Origin: JANWWM01 sp046292465
Lineage (GTDB): Bacteria; Bacteroidota; Chlorobiia; Chlorobiales; Thermochlorobacteraceae
Assembly: GCA_046292465.1 (NCBI GenBank)
Contig: JBKBRB010000008.1
Coordinates: 35,571-99,570 of the forward strand
DNA: 64,000 bases
Direction: 5' to 3'
Shown piece after piece: positions 54,519 to 62,878 of the stretch. The notes below the pieces were generated by a model. It was not told where the DNA came from and did not search any database. It saw nothing but the letters and a program-made list of their open reading frames with translations. Each line of letters opens with the position of its first letter. Within the stretch, counting starts at the first letter, position 1. A program made the position numbers and the translations under genes.

Positions 54519-54857
54519 ATGCAACTCAAAGACATGGCAGGAATGCTCAAACAAGTTCAAGAAATGAGCAAAAAAATGGAAGAGATTCAGCGTGAACTGG
54601 CAAGAAGAAGTGTAACGGCGGACGCAGGAGGTGGAATGGTGAAAGTAACGGCGAACGGAAAGCACGAACTCGTCAAAGTTGAAATTGAAAAGGAGCTAAT
54701 CAATCCTGATGAAGTCGATATGCTTCAAGATTTAATCGTCGCCGCCGCCAATAAAGCCCTTGCCGAATCGGCGAAAATGGCACAAGAAGAAATCGCCAAA
54801 GTAACTGTAGGCAGTGCAAACTTGGGTATGCTGAAAGACATCGGGCTTGGCACCTGA
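54519..54857 (+). CDS. YbaB/EbfC nucleoid-associated protein
   Basis: 112 residues with KDMAGMLKQVQEMSKKMEEI, VTADAGGGMVKVTANGKHE and LLQDLIVAAANKAL-like sequence of YbaB/EbfC family, small dimeric DNA-binding proteins. Usually found next to recR or dnaX; here it follows the kinase by 12 bases and precedes hrcA. Confidence 0.93.
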   Translation: MQLKDMAGMLKQVQEMSKKMEEIQRELARRSVTADAGGGMVKVTANGKHELVKVEIEKELINPDEVDMLQDLIVAAANKALAESAKMAQEEIAKVTVGSANLGMLKDIGLGT

Positions 54858-54861
54858 ACCC

Positions 54862-54897
54862 TGCCAAGCGTCTGAACTTTTGTCAGAACGCTCGGCA
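54862..54897 (+). terminator. hairpin after the ybaB-type gene
   Basis: TGCC-A-AGCGT-CTGA pairs with TCAG-A-ACGCT-C-GGCA (one mismatch, one bulge) around ACTTTTG, 5 bases after the stop. T-rich sequence after it is weak, so termination may be partial. Confidence 0.5.
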
Positions 54898-54968
54898 AAT
54901 TTCACTGACTAATAAAAGTCGGCACAAACTTTGAAGCTTTCATATTGAACAATTAAACGAAAAAAGGA

Positions 54969-56021
54969 ATGGCATCAAGAGAGTTAAATGAACGCGAAAG
55001 AGAAGTTCTTGAACTGATTATTCAGAACTTCATTTTGACGGCGAATCCCGTCGGGTCGCGCTTTCTCTCGAAACACTCGAGTTTGGGACTTTCCGATGCC
55101 ACCATTCGCAATGTAATGGCAGACCTTGAAGAGGAAGGTTACATCACGCACCCGCATACGTCAGCAGGAAGGATTCCAACTGATAAAGGCTACCGATTGT
55201 ATGTGAATGATATTATGCGCGTTGGACAACTGTCGCAAAATGAACGCATCAAGATAGACCAAAATATCGAGCAATTGGTAGCAAATCGCACGACACAATC
55301 CGACGACATTTTAAGAATGTCGTCTAAAATTTTGAGTCAAATCTCAAAGCAGATTAGCATCGTGCTTTCGCCCAAACTGGCAACGGGCGTCTTTGAAAAG
55401 TTGGAAATGGTGATGCTATCCTCGAGCAAAATTATGGTCATCATCTCGATTCGTTCAGGCTTGGTAAAAACGATTATGCTTGAAGTCCGCGCTGAAATTT
55501 CGCGTCAAAAATTATACGAACTCTCCCAAGTGCTCAATGAGCGGCTTTCAGGCTTGACCTTAGAAGAAATTCGACAAACCTTTGCCGAGCGGGTTTCCGA
55601 CTACGAAGACACCTCTGGACTGCTTCGAGTTTTTCTGGATTCAGCTGATAAAGTTTTTGACGAACAACCTCAAACTGAGCGCGTTCACATCTCGGGAAAA
55701 GAAAATATCTTAGCTTACCCCGAGTTCGAACAGCCTGAAAAGGTGCGCAGCATTATCGAACTTGTAGAAAATGAAAAGGTTATCGTGCATCTGCTTGAAG
55801 AATCTATGTCAATGGAAATGAACGAATCAGTAACCATTCGCATCGGAAAAGAAAATGTAGAAAGCAAAATAAAAGAATGTAGCATCATTACAGCACAATA
55901 CAGCGTCGGCGATACCATCGGCACAGTGGGCGTCATTGGACCGACACGCATGAACTACGCCAAAGTCGTTCGCGTTATTGACTACATTGCCAAACGCCTA
56001 TCACAGACGCTCTCGTCGTAA
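54969..56021 (+). CDS. hrcA: heat-inducible transcription repressor HrcA
   Basis: 350 residues with N-terminal winged helix (REREVLELIIQNF, LSDATIRNVMADLEEEGYIT) and HPHTSAGRIPTDKGYR. HrcA represses chaperone genes by binding the CIRCE element; chaperonin helps it fold. I find no CIRCE repeat (TTAGCACTC-type) upstream of this unit. First gene of hrcA-grpE-dnaJ. Confidence 0.95.
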   Translation: MASRELNEREREVLELIIQNFILTANPVGSRFLSKHSSLGLSDATIRNVMADLEEEGYITHPHTSAGRIPTDKGYRLYVNDIMRVGQLSQNERIKIDQNIEQLVANRTTQSDDILRMSSKILSQISKQISIVLSPKLATGVFEKLEMVMLSSSKIMVIISIRSGLVKTIMLEVRAEISRQKLYELSQVLNERLSGLTLEEIRQTFAERVSDYEDTSGLLRVFLDSADKVFDEQPQTERVHISGKENILAYPEFEQPEKVRSIIELVENEKVIVHLLEESMSMEMNESVTIRIGKENVESKIKECSIITAQYSVGDTIGTVGVIGPTRMNYAKVVRVIDYIAKRLSQTLSS

Positions 56022-56097
56022 AAGCGTATTTGAAAATTGGTAGTCAATAATTGGCAGAGCAATAAATTTTACTTAACTCTAACTCTAACAGAAAGAT

Positions 56098-56706
56098 ATG
56101 TCGGAAGAACTAAACATTGAAGCAAACGAAAACGAAGTGAAAATAGAAGTGAGTAATCTTGAAAATGAGAACCCTTCTGAGACATCGGAAGTCGCCGTTA
56201 CAGAGCCAGAAAAATCTGAGGTTGAAATTTTGAAAGAAAAACTCGCGCAAGTTGAGCAAGAACGTGATACGTTCAAGGACCAACTTTATCGCAAAGCGGC
56301 AGATTACGAAAATTTCCGTCGCCAAAAAGAGCGCGAAATGACGGCGTTCCTGAAATTTGCCGAAGAAGGAATTATTAAAAAACTGCTGCCAACATTGGAC
56401 GATTTGGAGCGCGTGATTAAAAATGCTGAAAAATTTTTGGGAAGTTATCCCGACGCAAAAATTTATATTGATGGTGTCAAACTCGTTCAGCAAAAACTGC
56501 TCAAAACATTGGAAGAACGAGGCGTCGCACGAATTGAATCAGTCGGCAAAAAATTTGATGTTGCTTATCATGAAGCCTTAACACAAGTGCCGAAAAGCGA
56601 TGTCGAGCCTGAAACGATTGTTGACGAATTTGAAGCAGGATATATGCTACACGATAAAGTAATTCGCCACGCCAAAGTCGTGGTTGCAAAAGAAGTAGAA
56701 AATTAA
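56098..56706 (+). CDS. grpE: GrpE nucleotide exchange factor
   Basis: 202 residues: an acidic N-terminal region (EELNIEANENEVKIEVSN), long coiled coil with RKAADYENFRRQKEREM, and the C-terminal beta domain with VGKKFDVAYHEALTQVP and GYMLHDKVIRHAKVVVAK. Releases ADP from DnaK. It stands 76 bases after hrcA and 19 bases before dnaJ. Confidence 0.97.
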   Translation: MSEELNIEANENEVKIEVSNLENENPSETSEVAVTEPEKSEVEILKEKLAQVEQERDTFKDQLYRKAADYENFRRQKEREMTAFLKFAEEGIIKKLLPTLDDLERVIKNAEKFLGSYPDAKIYIDGVKLVQQKLLKTLEERGVARIESVGKKFDVAYHEALTQVPKSDVEPETIVDEFEAGYMLHDKVIRHAKVVVAKEVEN

Positions 56707-56725
56707 CTTTAACAAGAGCAAAAAT

Positions 56726-57898
56726 ATGGCAGGGTCTAAACGTGATTATTATGAAATTTTAGGCGTTCCTCGTTCGGCAAGTATTGATGACATCAAAAAA
56801 GCCTATCGCAAATTGGCGATGCAATATCACCCCGACCGCAACCCGAACAGCAAAGCGGCAGAAGAAAAGTTCAAAGAAATTAACGAAGCATATGAGGTGC
56901 TGAGCAACGAGGAAAAACGTGCGCGCTACGACCGATTCGGACATGCAGGCGTCGGCACATCTGCAGCCTCCGACGGCGCTAATCCTTTTGCAGGTCGCGC
57001 AAATATGGACGATATTTTCAGCGCGTTTAGCGACATTTTTGGCAGTCAATTCGGCGAAGCCTTCGGCGAAACCAGCGGACGACGCCGCTCGCGACAACGC
57101 GGCGTGCCCGGCTCAGACCTTAAAATTCGCCTTAAACTCACGCTCGAAGAAATTGCAAACGGTGTCGACAAAACGCTCAAAGTCAAGAAGTTGAAAGTAT
57201 GCGACGTCTGCAACGGCACAGGCTCTAAAAATGGCAGCTACGATACATGCCCAACCTGCAACGGCACAGGCGAAGTGCGCCAAGTCTCGCGCACGATGTT
57301 CGGTCAGTTTGTCAATATCACCACATGCCCAACCTGCAACGGCGAAGGCAGAATTATAAGAGATAAATGCCCCGCTTGCCATGGTGAAGGGCGCGTTCAA
57401 GGCGAAGCCACTATCAAGGTCTCTATCCCCGCAGGCGTTACCGAAGGAAATTATATTCCACTGCGCGGACAAGGCAACGCAGGATTGCGTGGCGGACCGC
57501 CCGGCGATTTGCTCGTCGTCATCGAGGAAGAAGAGCACCCATATTTCACGCGCGAAGAAGATAACATCATCTATAACTTAAATATCAACTTTGCTGATGC
57601 AGTCTTAGGCGCGAAAGCCACCGTCCCGACGCTTGAAGGCTCGGCGACTATTGAAATTCCACCCGGCTCGAGCTCTGGAAGAGAAATTCGCTTGTCCGAA
57701 AAAGGCATTAAACATTTGAATAGTTACGGACGCGGCGACCAGATTATTCGGCTCAATATCTATGTGCCCAGCCAAGTGAGTGCCGCCGATAAAGAACTAC
57801 TCAAGCAGCTGCGCCAATCGCCGAACCTCAACCCTTCAGCTAAGCATAACGGCAGAACCTCGCCGTTCGAAAAAGTCAAGGACGTGTTCGGATTCTAA
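56726..57898 (+). CDS. dnaJ: DnaJ chaperone (type I)
   Basis: 390 residues. J domain with HPD in YHPDRNPNSK (about 30-40), Gly/Phe-rich region, four CxxCxGxG zinc motifs (CDVCNGTG, CPTCNGTG, CPTCNGEG, CPACHGEG) and the C-terminal substrate domain. Stimulates DnaK ATPase. The dnaK gene is not in the window. A terminator follows. Confidence 0.97.
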   Translation: MAGSKRDYYEILGVPRSASIDDIKKAYRKLAMQYHPDRNPNSKAAEEKFKEINEAYEVLSNEEKRARYDRFGHAGVGTSAASDGANPFAGRANMDDIFSAFSDIFGSQFGEAFGETSGRRRSRQRGVPGSDLKIRLKLTLEEIANGVDKTLKVKKLKVCDVCNGTGSKNGSYDTCPTCNGTGEVRQVSRTMFGQFVNITTCPTCNGEGRIIRDKCPACHGEGRVQGEATIKVSIPAGVTEGNYIPLRGQGNAGLRGGPPGDLLVVIEEEEHPYFTREEDNIIYNLNINFADAVLGAKATVPTLEGSATIEIPPGSSSGREIRLSEKGIKHLNSYGRGDQIIRLNIYVPSQVSAADKELLKQLRQSPNLNPSAKHNGRTSPFEKVKDVFGF

Positions 57899-57906
57899 TC
57901 CTCTGA

Positions 57907-57937
57907 CCGCCGCATAAGTTGTCGGCGGATTTTTATT
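57907..57937 (+). terminator. terminator after dnaJ
   Basis: CCGCCG pairs with CGGCGG (57907-57912 with 57923-57928), loop of ten bases, followed by ATTTTTATTTTAT. Placed 8 bases after the stop. Confidence 0.82.
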
Positions 57938-57965
57938 TTATAGCAAACGATTAACCTGAACGAAT

Positions 57966-58805
57966 ATGAAAATCGGTCAATATGAAATTTTTGCGATTGA
58001 GTGCGAACGCTTTGCCCTTGACGGTGGCGCAATGTTCGGAACAGTTCCAAAAGTGCTTTGGGAAAAAACAAATCCTGCTGACGAAAAAAATCGCATCGAT
58101 ATGTCTGCCCGCGCTATGCTGATTAAAGGCAACGGCAAAAATATTCTTGTCGACACAGGCATGGGACAAAAGTGGGACGAAAAATCCAAAGGCATGTATA
58201 AAATCTCGGAATCCTTCCTCGAGCAAAATCTGGCGAAAGCTAATATCACCCCAGACGATATTACCGACGTCATTCTCACGCATCTACACTTCGACCATGC
58301 AGGCGGAGCCGTAAAAAATGTAGATGGCAAACTCGTTCCAACTTTCAAGAACGCAACCTACTACGTTCAAGAAGCCAACTATAAATGGGCAATGAATCCA
58401 AATGCGCGCGAACGAGTGAGTTATATGAAAGAAAATTTTATTCCACTCTTAGAAGCCAACGTGCTCAAATTCGTCAATGGAGAAATTGAACTCTTCCCGA
58501 ATATTCACCTGATTATTTCTAACGCACATACGCACGCACAGCAGCTTGTCCGCGTAAAAAGCGATGATAAATCGATTTGCTACTGTGGCGACTTAATTCC
58601 AACTGCTACACATATTCCACTGCCTTGGGTGATGGGCTACGACCTCTACCCACTTGAAATTATGAACGAAAAGAAAAAACTTTTAGAACAAGCCGTCGAC
58701 GAAAATTGGATTCTCTTTTTTGAACACGACCCTTATGCCGACGCCGCCGACCTCGTCAAAGGTGAAAAAGGGATTGCGAAGAAAACCACATTCTTCTTGA
58801 ACTAA
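57966..58805 (+). CDS. metallo-beta-lactamase-fold hydrolase
   Basis: 279 residues of the MBL fold with HLHFDH (H106, H108, D110, H111) and the later metal ligands in SNAHTHAQQLV, CYCGDLIP and EHDPY. The canonical GHTxGH motif is altered to AHTHAQQ. Such proteins hydrolyse esters, lactones or thioesters; the substrate is unknown. 12 bases separate it from the repeat protein downstream. Confidence 0.9.
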   Translation: MKIGQYEIFAIECERFALDGGAMFGTVPKVLWEKTNPADEKNRIDMSARAMLIKGNGKNILVDTGMGQKWDEKSKGMYKISESFLEQNLAKANITPDDITDVILTHLHFDHAGGAVKNVDGKLVPTFKNATYYVQEANYKWAMNPNARERVSYMKENFIPLLEANVLKFVNGEIELFPNIHLIISNAHTHAQQLVRVKSDDKSICYCGDLIPTATHIPLPWVMGYDLYPLEIMNEKKKLLEQAVDENWILFFEHDPYADAADLVKGEKGIAKKTTFFLN

Positions 58806-58817
58806 CCAAAAGAAAAG

Positions 58818-59210
58818 ATGATGAAGAACTTATTGATGCTCGCTGTCGTGTGGCTTATGGCTCAATATGCAAATGCACAGAGCGTTTATGACGGTTCAGG
58901 CAGGCGAATTGGCAGAGTGGAAGGCGAAAGCATTTACGATGGTTCAGGCAGGCGAATTGGCAGAGTAGAAGGTGAAAGAATTTTCAGCGGCACAGGCAAG
59001 CGAATCGGTAGAATTGAGGGCGAAAGAATTTACGATGATTCAGGACGAATAATCGGCAGAATTGATGGAAATCAACTTTACGACGGTTCGGGCAGGCGAA
59101 TCGGTAGAATTGATGGCGATAGAATTTATGACGGCACAGGCAGACAAATTGGGCGAGTAGAAGGATTAAGACGAATGCAGACGATTATCTTTTTTTACTT
59201 TTTTATGTAA
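58818..59210 (+). CDS. exported protein of six 16-residue repeats
   Basis: 130 residues: signal peptide ending NANAQ-like (about residue 21), then six tandem repeats (22-116) of the form YDGSGRRIGRVEGERI, ending in the hydrophobic stretch MQTIIFFYFFM. The regular Gly/Arg/Ile pattern suggests a beta-solenoid or propeller-like fold. Repeat proteins of this pattern occur in Bacteroidota, but I know no function. Repeats 1 and 2 are nearly identical in DNA. It follows the MBL hydrolase closely. Confidence 0.8.
   Translation: MMKNLLMLAVVWLMAQYANAQSVYDGSGRRIGRVEGESIYDGSGRRIGRVEGERIFSGTGKRIGRIEGERIYDDSGRIIGRIDGNQLYDGSGRRIGRIDGDRIYDGTGRQIGRVEGLRRMQTIIFFYFFM
58881..59165 (+). repeat. 48-base tandem repeat within the coding sequence
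   Basis: Six units of 48 bases encode the 16-residue repeat (the sixth is one codon short). Units 1 and 2 differ at only a few mostly synonymous positions; the others have diverged more, which points to a recent duplication at the 5' end. Confidence 0.9.
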
Positions 59211-59230
59211 CGGCATCAAAGAACACATCG

Positions 59231-60163
59231 TTATTCCGAAAATAAATATGCAGGTATAATTTCGCCGTTAAATCGTGCAATAATGGTATCGCGCCGAACA
59301 AGAAAACCCGTTGGAAGCATCGGCGCAAAACGCTGAATTTGCATTTTAGAGGCACGCATAGTCTCAAAACTAACTACAAATTTCTTTGAAAAAGCCTGAA
59401 TATTTTCTTCATTTTCCCAACTAACCCCGATAATTTTATCAACAACCTTTGCGCTCTGAAAAGACTTCACATTCTCGATATTCATTTGACAATGCACACA
59501 ATTCGGATTATAGACATAAAGAAAATAAGTAGAATCACGATGAAGAGAAACGACTTCAGCAATAACGCTTTGCGAAAAAATCATGCTCTGCTTTGACATG
59601 CCTTTTTGGAAATGATTCGGGGAAACTTGTGCATCGTTTTGAGAATCGCCCTGCCACTTATATGCACTTGTGCCTGAAATAAAAAATAAAGGCATCGCAA
59701 CTAAAAATAAAGCAATAAACTTTGCCGATAAATCCGAAAAAAAAGGCTCCTGTTTAAGATGCAACAGCGAATAAATAACCCCGATACCTAAAATCCCATT
59801 TCTCACTAATGCCCAAGGCGGCGAAAAGTTAAGAAAGTCGAGTTTCCCAAAACAACCGCAATCGCTCTCTATCCCCAAAGCCATCAGCCAAACTAAATAG
59901 CCGCTAAAAAAAAGAAGCATCAAAAGAGAAATCCATAGCGCAAGTTTGCGCACAATGTTGAAGGCAAGGCAGAAGCCAACAAGAATTTCAACGGCAGGAA
60001 TGAGCGACGCAAGAAAAATAAAATATTCAGGAAAGTTTTGACTTTTCAAGGAAATCTGAAAATCTAAAAGGTTAAAAATTTTCGCAAAACCCGAAAAAAT
60101 AAATAAAACAGATATAAAGAAAATTGAGAAGTTAAAAGCCAAGCGAGTTCGAGAAGAAAGCAT
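59231..60163 (-). CDS. MauE/DoxX-like membrane protein fused to a thioredoxin-like domain
   Basis: 310 residues from the ATG at 60163 (a TTG seven codons upstream is less likely). The N-terminal membrane domain (about 12-165) resembles MauE/DoxX proteins with FIFSGFAKIFNLLDF and ESDCGCFGKLDF (C102, C104). The periplasmic C-terminus (about 205-310) resembles a thioredoxin-like fold with YNPNCVHCQMN (C222, C225) and MLPTGFLVRRDTI, containing the cis-Pro region. Likely carries electrons for disulfide exchange outside the cytoplasm (inference). The neighbouring lipoprotein has six C-terminal cysteines and may be its substrate. Confidence 0.83.
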   Translation of the reverse strand: MLSSRTRLAFNFSIFFISVLFIFSGFAKIFNLLDFQISLKSQNFPEYFIFLASLIPAVEILVGFCLAFNIVRKLALWISLLMLLFFSGYLVWLMALGIESDCGCFGKLDFLNFSPPWALVRNGILGIGVIYSLLHLKQEPFFSDLSAKFIALFLVAMPLFFISGTSAYKWQGDSQNDAQVSPNHFQKGMSKQSMIFSQSVIAEVVSLHRDSTYFLYVYNPNCVHCQMNIENVKSFQSAKVVDKIIGVSWENEENIQAFSKKFVVSFETMRASKMQIQRFAPMLPTGFLVRRDTIIARFNGEIIPAYLFSE

Positions 60164-60185
60164 GCGTTTCAAGATTAAATTCAAT

Positions 60186-60211
60186 AAAAAAGCCCTGCTT
60201 TGAACAGGGCT
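60186..60211 (-). terminator. terminator between the cysteine-rich lipoprotein and MauE-thioredoxin genes
   Basis: On the minus strand AGCCCTG pairs with CAGGGCT around TTCAAAG, followed by five T. It lies after the lipoprotein stop and directly before the membrane protein, so most transcripts probably end here and some read through, giving more lipoprotein than membrane protein. Confidence 0.75.
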
Positions 60212-60236
60212 AACATAACAAGAAAGTTAAAAAGAT

Positions 60237-60773
60237 TTAGTCGCTCACGGAAAGCGTGCATCCACCTACAAGGGTTTGGCATCCACATGAAATGCCATTG
60301 CTTGTAACATCTATTCTGCATCCACAATCGCCTGAGCAAGTGTAAGATTTTGCTTCGGTCATAAATAAAATTGAAGACCCATCATCTAACTTGAGTCGCG
60401 TTTCTTTCACGAGCGAAGCGTCCGCATATTTAATGAGAATTTGCCCAAATTCAGCCTTCGGCGTGCTGTAATTGACTAAAAGATATTTACAGCCGTTGCT
60501 TGATAATACCGAACTTTCTTCAACTTTGAGCGCACTGAGTGTGGCTTCAGGTATATTATGCTGTTTGAGAAACTTCGGAACTAAGGGTAAAAGTGCATCT
60601 TTGACAGCGGCGTCTGAAGTTTCAGCAGTCAAACGAATCGTGCCAGAAGGGGAACTTTTATCGTTTGGAGTATCTTGAACGACATCTTCTTTACACGCGC
60701 TCAAATAGAGCGAAAACGAAGCCACGAGTAAAAATGTGACCATCACATACGAAAAGGCTTTCATCTTAAACAT
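60237..60773 (-). CDS. lipoprotein with cysteine-rich C-terminus
   Basis: 178 residues from MFKMKAFSYVM; GGAGG lies 5 bases before the ATG, which rules out the TTG start four codons upstream. Lipobox LSAC (C27). After a Ser/Pro linker, the middle (about 45-140) is alpha/beta without recognised family, and the last 34 residues contain six cysteines (C146, C150, C152, C163, C165, C172). The tail resembles small disulfide or metal-binding peptides. The adjacent MauE-thioredoxin protein suggests redox handling of this tail. Confidence 0.78.
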   Translation of the reverse strand: MFKMKAFSYVMVTFLLVASFSLYLSACKEDVVQDTPNDKSSPSGTIRLTAETSDAAVKDALLPLVPKFLKQHNIPEATLSALKVEESSVLSSNGCKYLLVNYSTPKAEFGQILIKYADASLVKETRLKLDDGSSILFMTEAKSYTCSGDCGCRIDVTSNGISCGCQTLVGGCTLSVSD

Positions 60774-60790
60774 ACAGACCTCCAATGTTT

Positions 60791-60824
60791 AATTGAATTA
60801 AGGTAATTGAATTAAAGTAATTGG
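60791..60824 (-). repeat. 14-base tandem repeat upstream of the cysteine-rich lipoprotein gene
   Basis: AATTGAATTAAGGT (60791-60804) is repeated as AATTGAATTAAAGT (60805-60818) and partly a third time. It sits immediately upstream of the ribosome binding site of the lipoprotein gene, so it may be an operator or part of the promoter; there is no direct evidence. Confidence 0.6.
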
Positions 60825-60854
60825 AACGATGTGGCAAATCTAACATGAGCCTCT

Positions 60855-61835
60855 TTATTTTGCAAGCGTGAAGAGGTTGCGGATAATATCTTCAATCGGC
60901 ACTTCTTCAATCGTAAGGTCTTGAACATCGAAGCGTGAAAGGATGGCGGCAGAGATTTTAGAGATATGCTGTCGCGGCACGCGCAGTTTAACCGATAAGC
61001 CATCGAAGTGCTCAATCGTCCCAAATTCCGAAAGCACGTTGCGCTCAACAGGCGCGTGGAAATCAACCGTAAGAAATTTTTCCGAAGAAAACTTATCGAC
61101 AATCTCACTCAATACTCCGTCAAAGAAGAGTTTTCCGCCGTCGATAATCATCACGCGCTCGCAGAGGGCTTCAATGTCTTGCATATAATGGCTTGTGAGA
61201 ATAATTGTTGTTTTATACTCGCGATTATATTGCTTAATAAAGTCGCGAATAGAAAGTTGCGCCACAACATCAAGCCCGATTGTTGGTTCGTCTAAAAATA
61301 AGACTTTGGGTCTATGTAAAAGCGCGCCGATAAATTCCATCTTCATCCGCTCCCCTAGCGAAAGCCGCCGCAGTTGCACATGAAGTTTATCTTTGACATT
61401 GAGCAACTCCGTTAAGTATGAAAGTTGTTCGCGATATTGAGCATTGGGGACTTCATAGATTTCTTTCAAAAGTAAAAAAGAATCCTGCGCGGGTAAATCC
61501 CACAAAAGTTGATTTTTCTGACCGAGCACAATCGAGAACTGCTTGCGAAATTCATTTTTACGCTCGTAAGGTTTATATCCCAACACTTCAACTTTGCCCG
61601 ATGTTGGATAAAGCAAACCTGAAAGAATTTTAAGCGTCGTGGTTTTGCCGGCACCGTTCGCGCCTAAAAATCCGACTAACTCTCCTTCATGAATCGTAAA
61701 AGAAATATCATTAACCGCGCGCTTGATTTCATATTTGCGATTGAACAATCCCTTGACTGCGCCAATAACGCCTTCCTCTTTCTTGAAAACTTTATACTCT
61801 TTGACGAGATGTTCTACGGTAATGATGGGCGTCAT
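60855..61835 (-). CDS. ABC transporter ATP-binding protein
   Basis: 326 residues. Walker A GANGAGKTTT, Q-loop LGQKNQLLW, signature LSLGERMKMEF (variant of LSGGQ), Walker B VLFLDEPTIGLD, H-loop TSHYM. The long C-terminal domain after residue 240 resembles ABC-2-type exporters of the daunorubicin/NodI group. No permease gene adjoins it in the window. Its start overlaps the upstream EEP lipoprotein's stop by four bases. Confidence 0.92.
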   Translation of the reverse strand: MTPIITVEHLVKEYKVFKKEEGVIGAVKGLFNRKYEIKRAVNDISFTIHEGELVGFLGANGAGKTTTLKILSGLLYPTSGKVEVLGYKPYERKNEFRKQFSIVLGQKNQLLWDLPAQDSFLLLKEIYEVPNAQYREQLSYLTELLNVKDKLHVQLRRLSLGERMKMEFIGALLHRPKVLFLDEPTIGLDVVAQLSIRDFIKQYNREYKTTIILTSHYMQDIEALCERVMIIDGGKLFFDGVLSEIVDKFSSEKFLTVDFHAPVERNVLSEFGTIEHFDGLSVKLRVPRQHISKISAAILSRFDVQDLTIEEVPIEDIIRNLFTLAK

Positions 61836-62875
61836 GGGTTAAGTTTGATTTCGAGTAGAATCGGCAAGTGGTCAGCGTAGCCGCCGAGGTAGCGTTGTCC
61901 TGCAAAAGTTCGGAATGGCTTCTCGGTTGGCTTGCCATCTCTATCTCGCTCGAACATGTAAGGTTTGTGAAACGCTGTAAAAGAGTTGGGAAGTGCGGAA
62001 AAACTTTTGTTATCAAACAAACCTTTGGTAACAATGGCGTGGTCGATGCGCTCCCAATGGTTTTGGTAGTAGTAAGTGCCAATGCCTCGATAAGCCGCCA
62101 TGAAGTTGTAGAGCGTTCCGTCAGTTGAAGCAAGGACTCGGTTCAAATCGCCGACAGCGCGAAGCGTTTGCGAGACCGAATTGTTCTCGGGTTCATCGTT
62201 CAAATCGCCGAGCATAATGACGTCGGCGGTGGAATCTTGCGCGAGAATTTCGTCAAGACGAGTGCGCAAGGTTTGAGCGGCAACAAGGCGGCGCGGTTCA
62301 GAGGCTTCAGCACCGCCACGACGCGACGACCAATGGTTGGCAAACACATAAAGCACATTGCCGTTGTGGAAAAACTTCGCTTCGAGAATATCGCGCGTCG
62401 AGCCTTGTCCTAAATCAACGCGATGCGGTCGGGAATCAAGCAGTTGAAATTTGTCGCTGTTGTATGCAATTCCTACATCAATGCCGCGCGGGTCAGGCGA
62501 TTCGTAGTAAATCACTTTGTAAGACTTGGCGTTCAGATACTTCTGAAACAAAGTATCAAGCAAATGCTGATGCTCGACTTCGCAAAAGCCCATAATGTCG
62601 GGAAGCGTGTAGTTACGGCTATTGGCTAAATCACGAATAACGGTGGAAAGTTGCTTGAACTTGTAATCAAGCCGCGCTTCGGTCCATTTGTATTTGCCGC
62701 TCGGCGTGAAGTCGTCGTCTTGTGTCGGGTCGTCAATCGTGTCGAAGAGATTCTCGACGTTCCACCACGCGACGAGAAACTGCGGTGAGGACGGCGAAGG
62801 TGCGGTTGGCTTCGTCGTGGTGCACGAAAAGAAAACGACAGAGAAAAGAACAAGCACTGAAAAGCGAAGTCGCAT
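61832..62875 (-). CDS. endonuclease/exonuclease/phosphatase-family lipoprotein
   Basis: 347 residues with lipobox FFSC (Cys18) and a Pro/Ser linker. EEP-fold signatures are VAWWNVENLFD, GFCEVEH, the GDLNDEPENN metal/catalytic segment and YADHLPILLEI with catalytic His. May act on exported nucleic acid or phosphoester substrates. Coupled by ATGA to the ABC ATPase downstream and 3 bases after the hydrolase upstream. Confidence 0.88.
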   Translation of the reverse strand: MRLRFSVLVLFSVVFFSCTTTKPTAPSPSSPQFLVAWWNVENLFDTIDDPTQDDDFTPSGKYKWTEARLDYKFKQLSTVIRDLANSRNYTLPDIMGFCEVEHQHLLDTLFQKYLNAKSYKVIYYESPDPRGIDVGIAYNSDKFQLLDSRPHRVDLGQGSTRDILEAKFFHNGNVLYVFANHWSSRRGGAEASEPRRLVAAQTLRTRLDEILAQDSTADVIMLGDLNDEPENNSVSQTLRAVGDLNRVLASTDGTLYNFMAAYRGIGTYYYQNHWERIDHAIVTKGLFDNKSFSALPNSFTAFHKPYMFERDRDGKPTEKPFRTFAGQRYLGGYADHLPILLEIKLNP

Positions 62876-62878
62876 ATT

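Noticed and set aside
54858..54968. Search for a CIRCE element before hrcA
   Set aside because: Only an unrelated hairpin following the ybaB-type gene is present.
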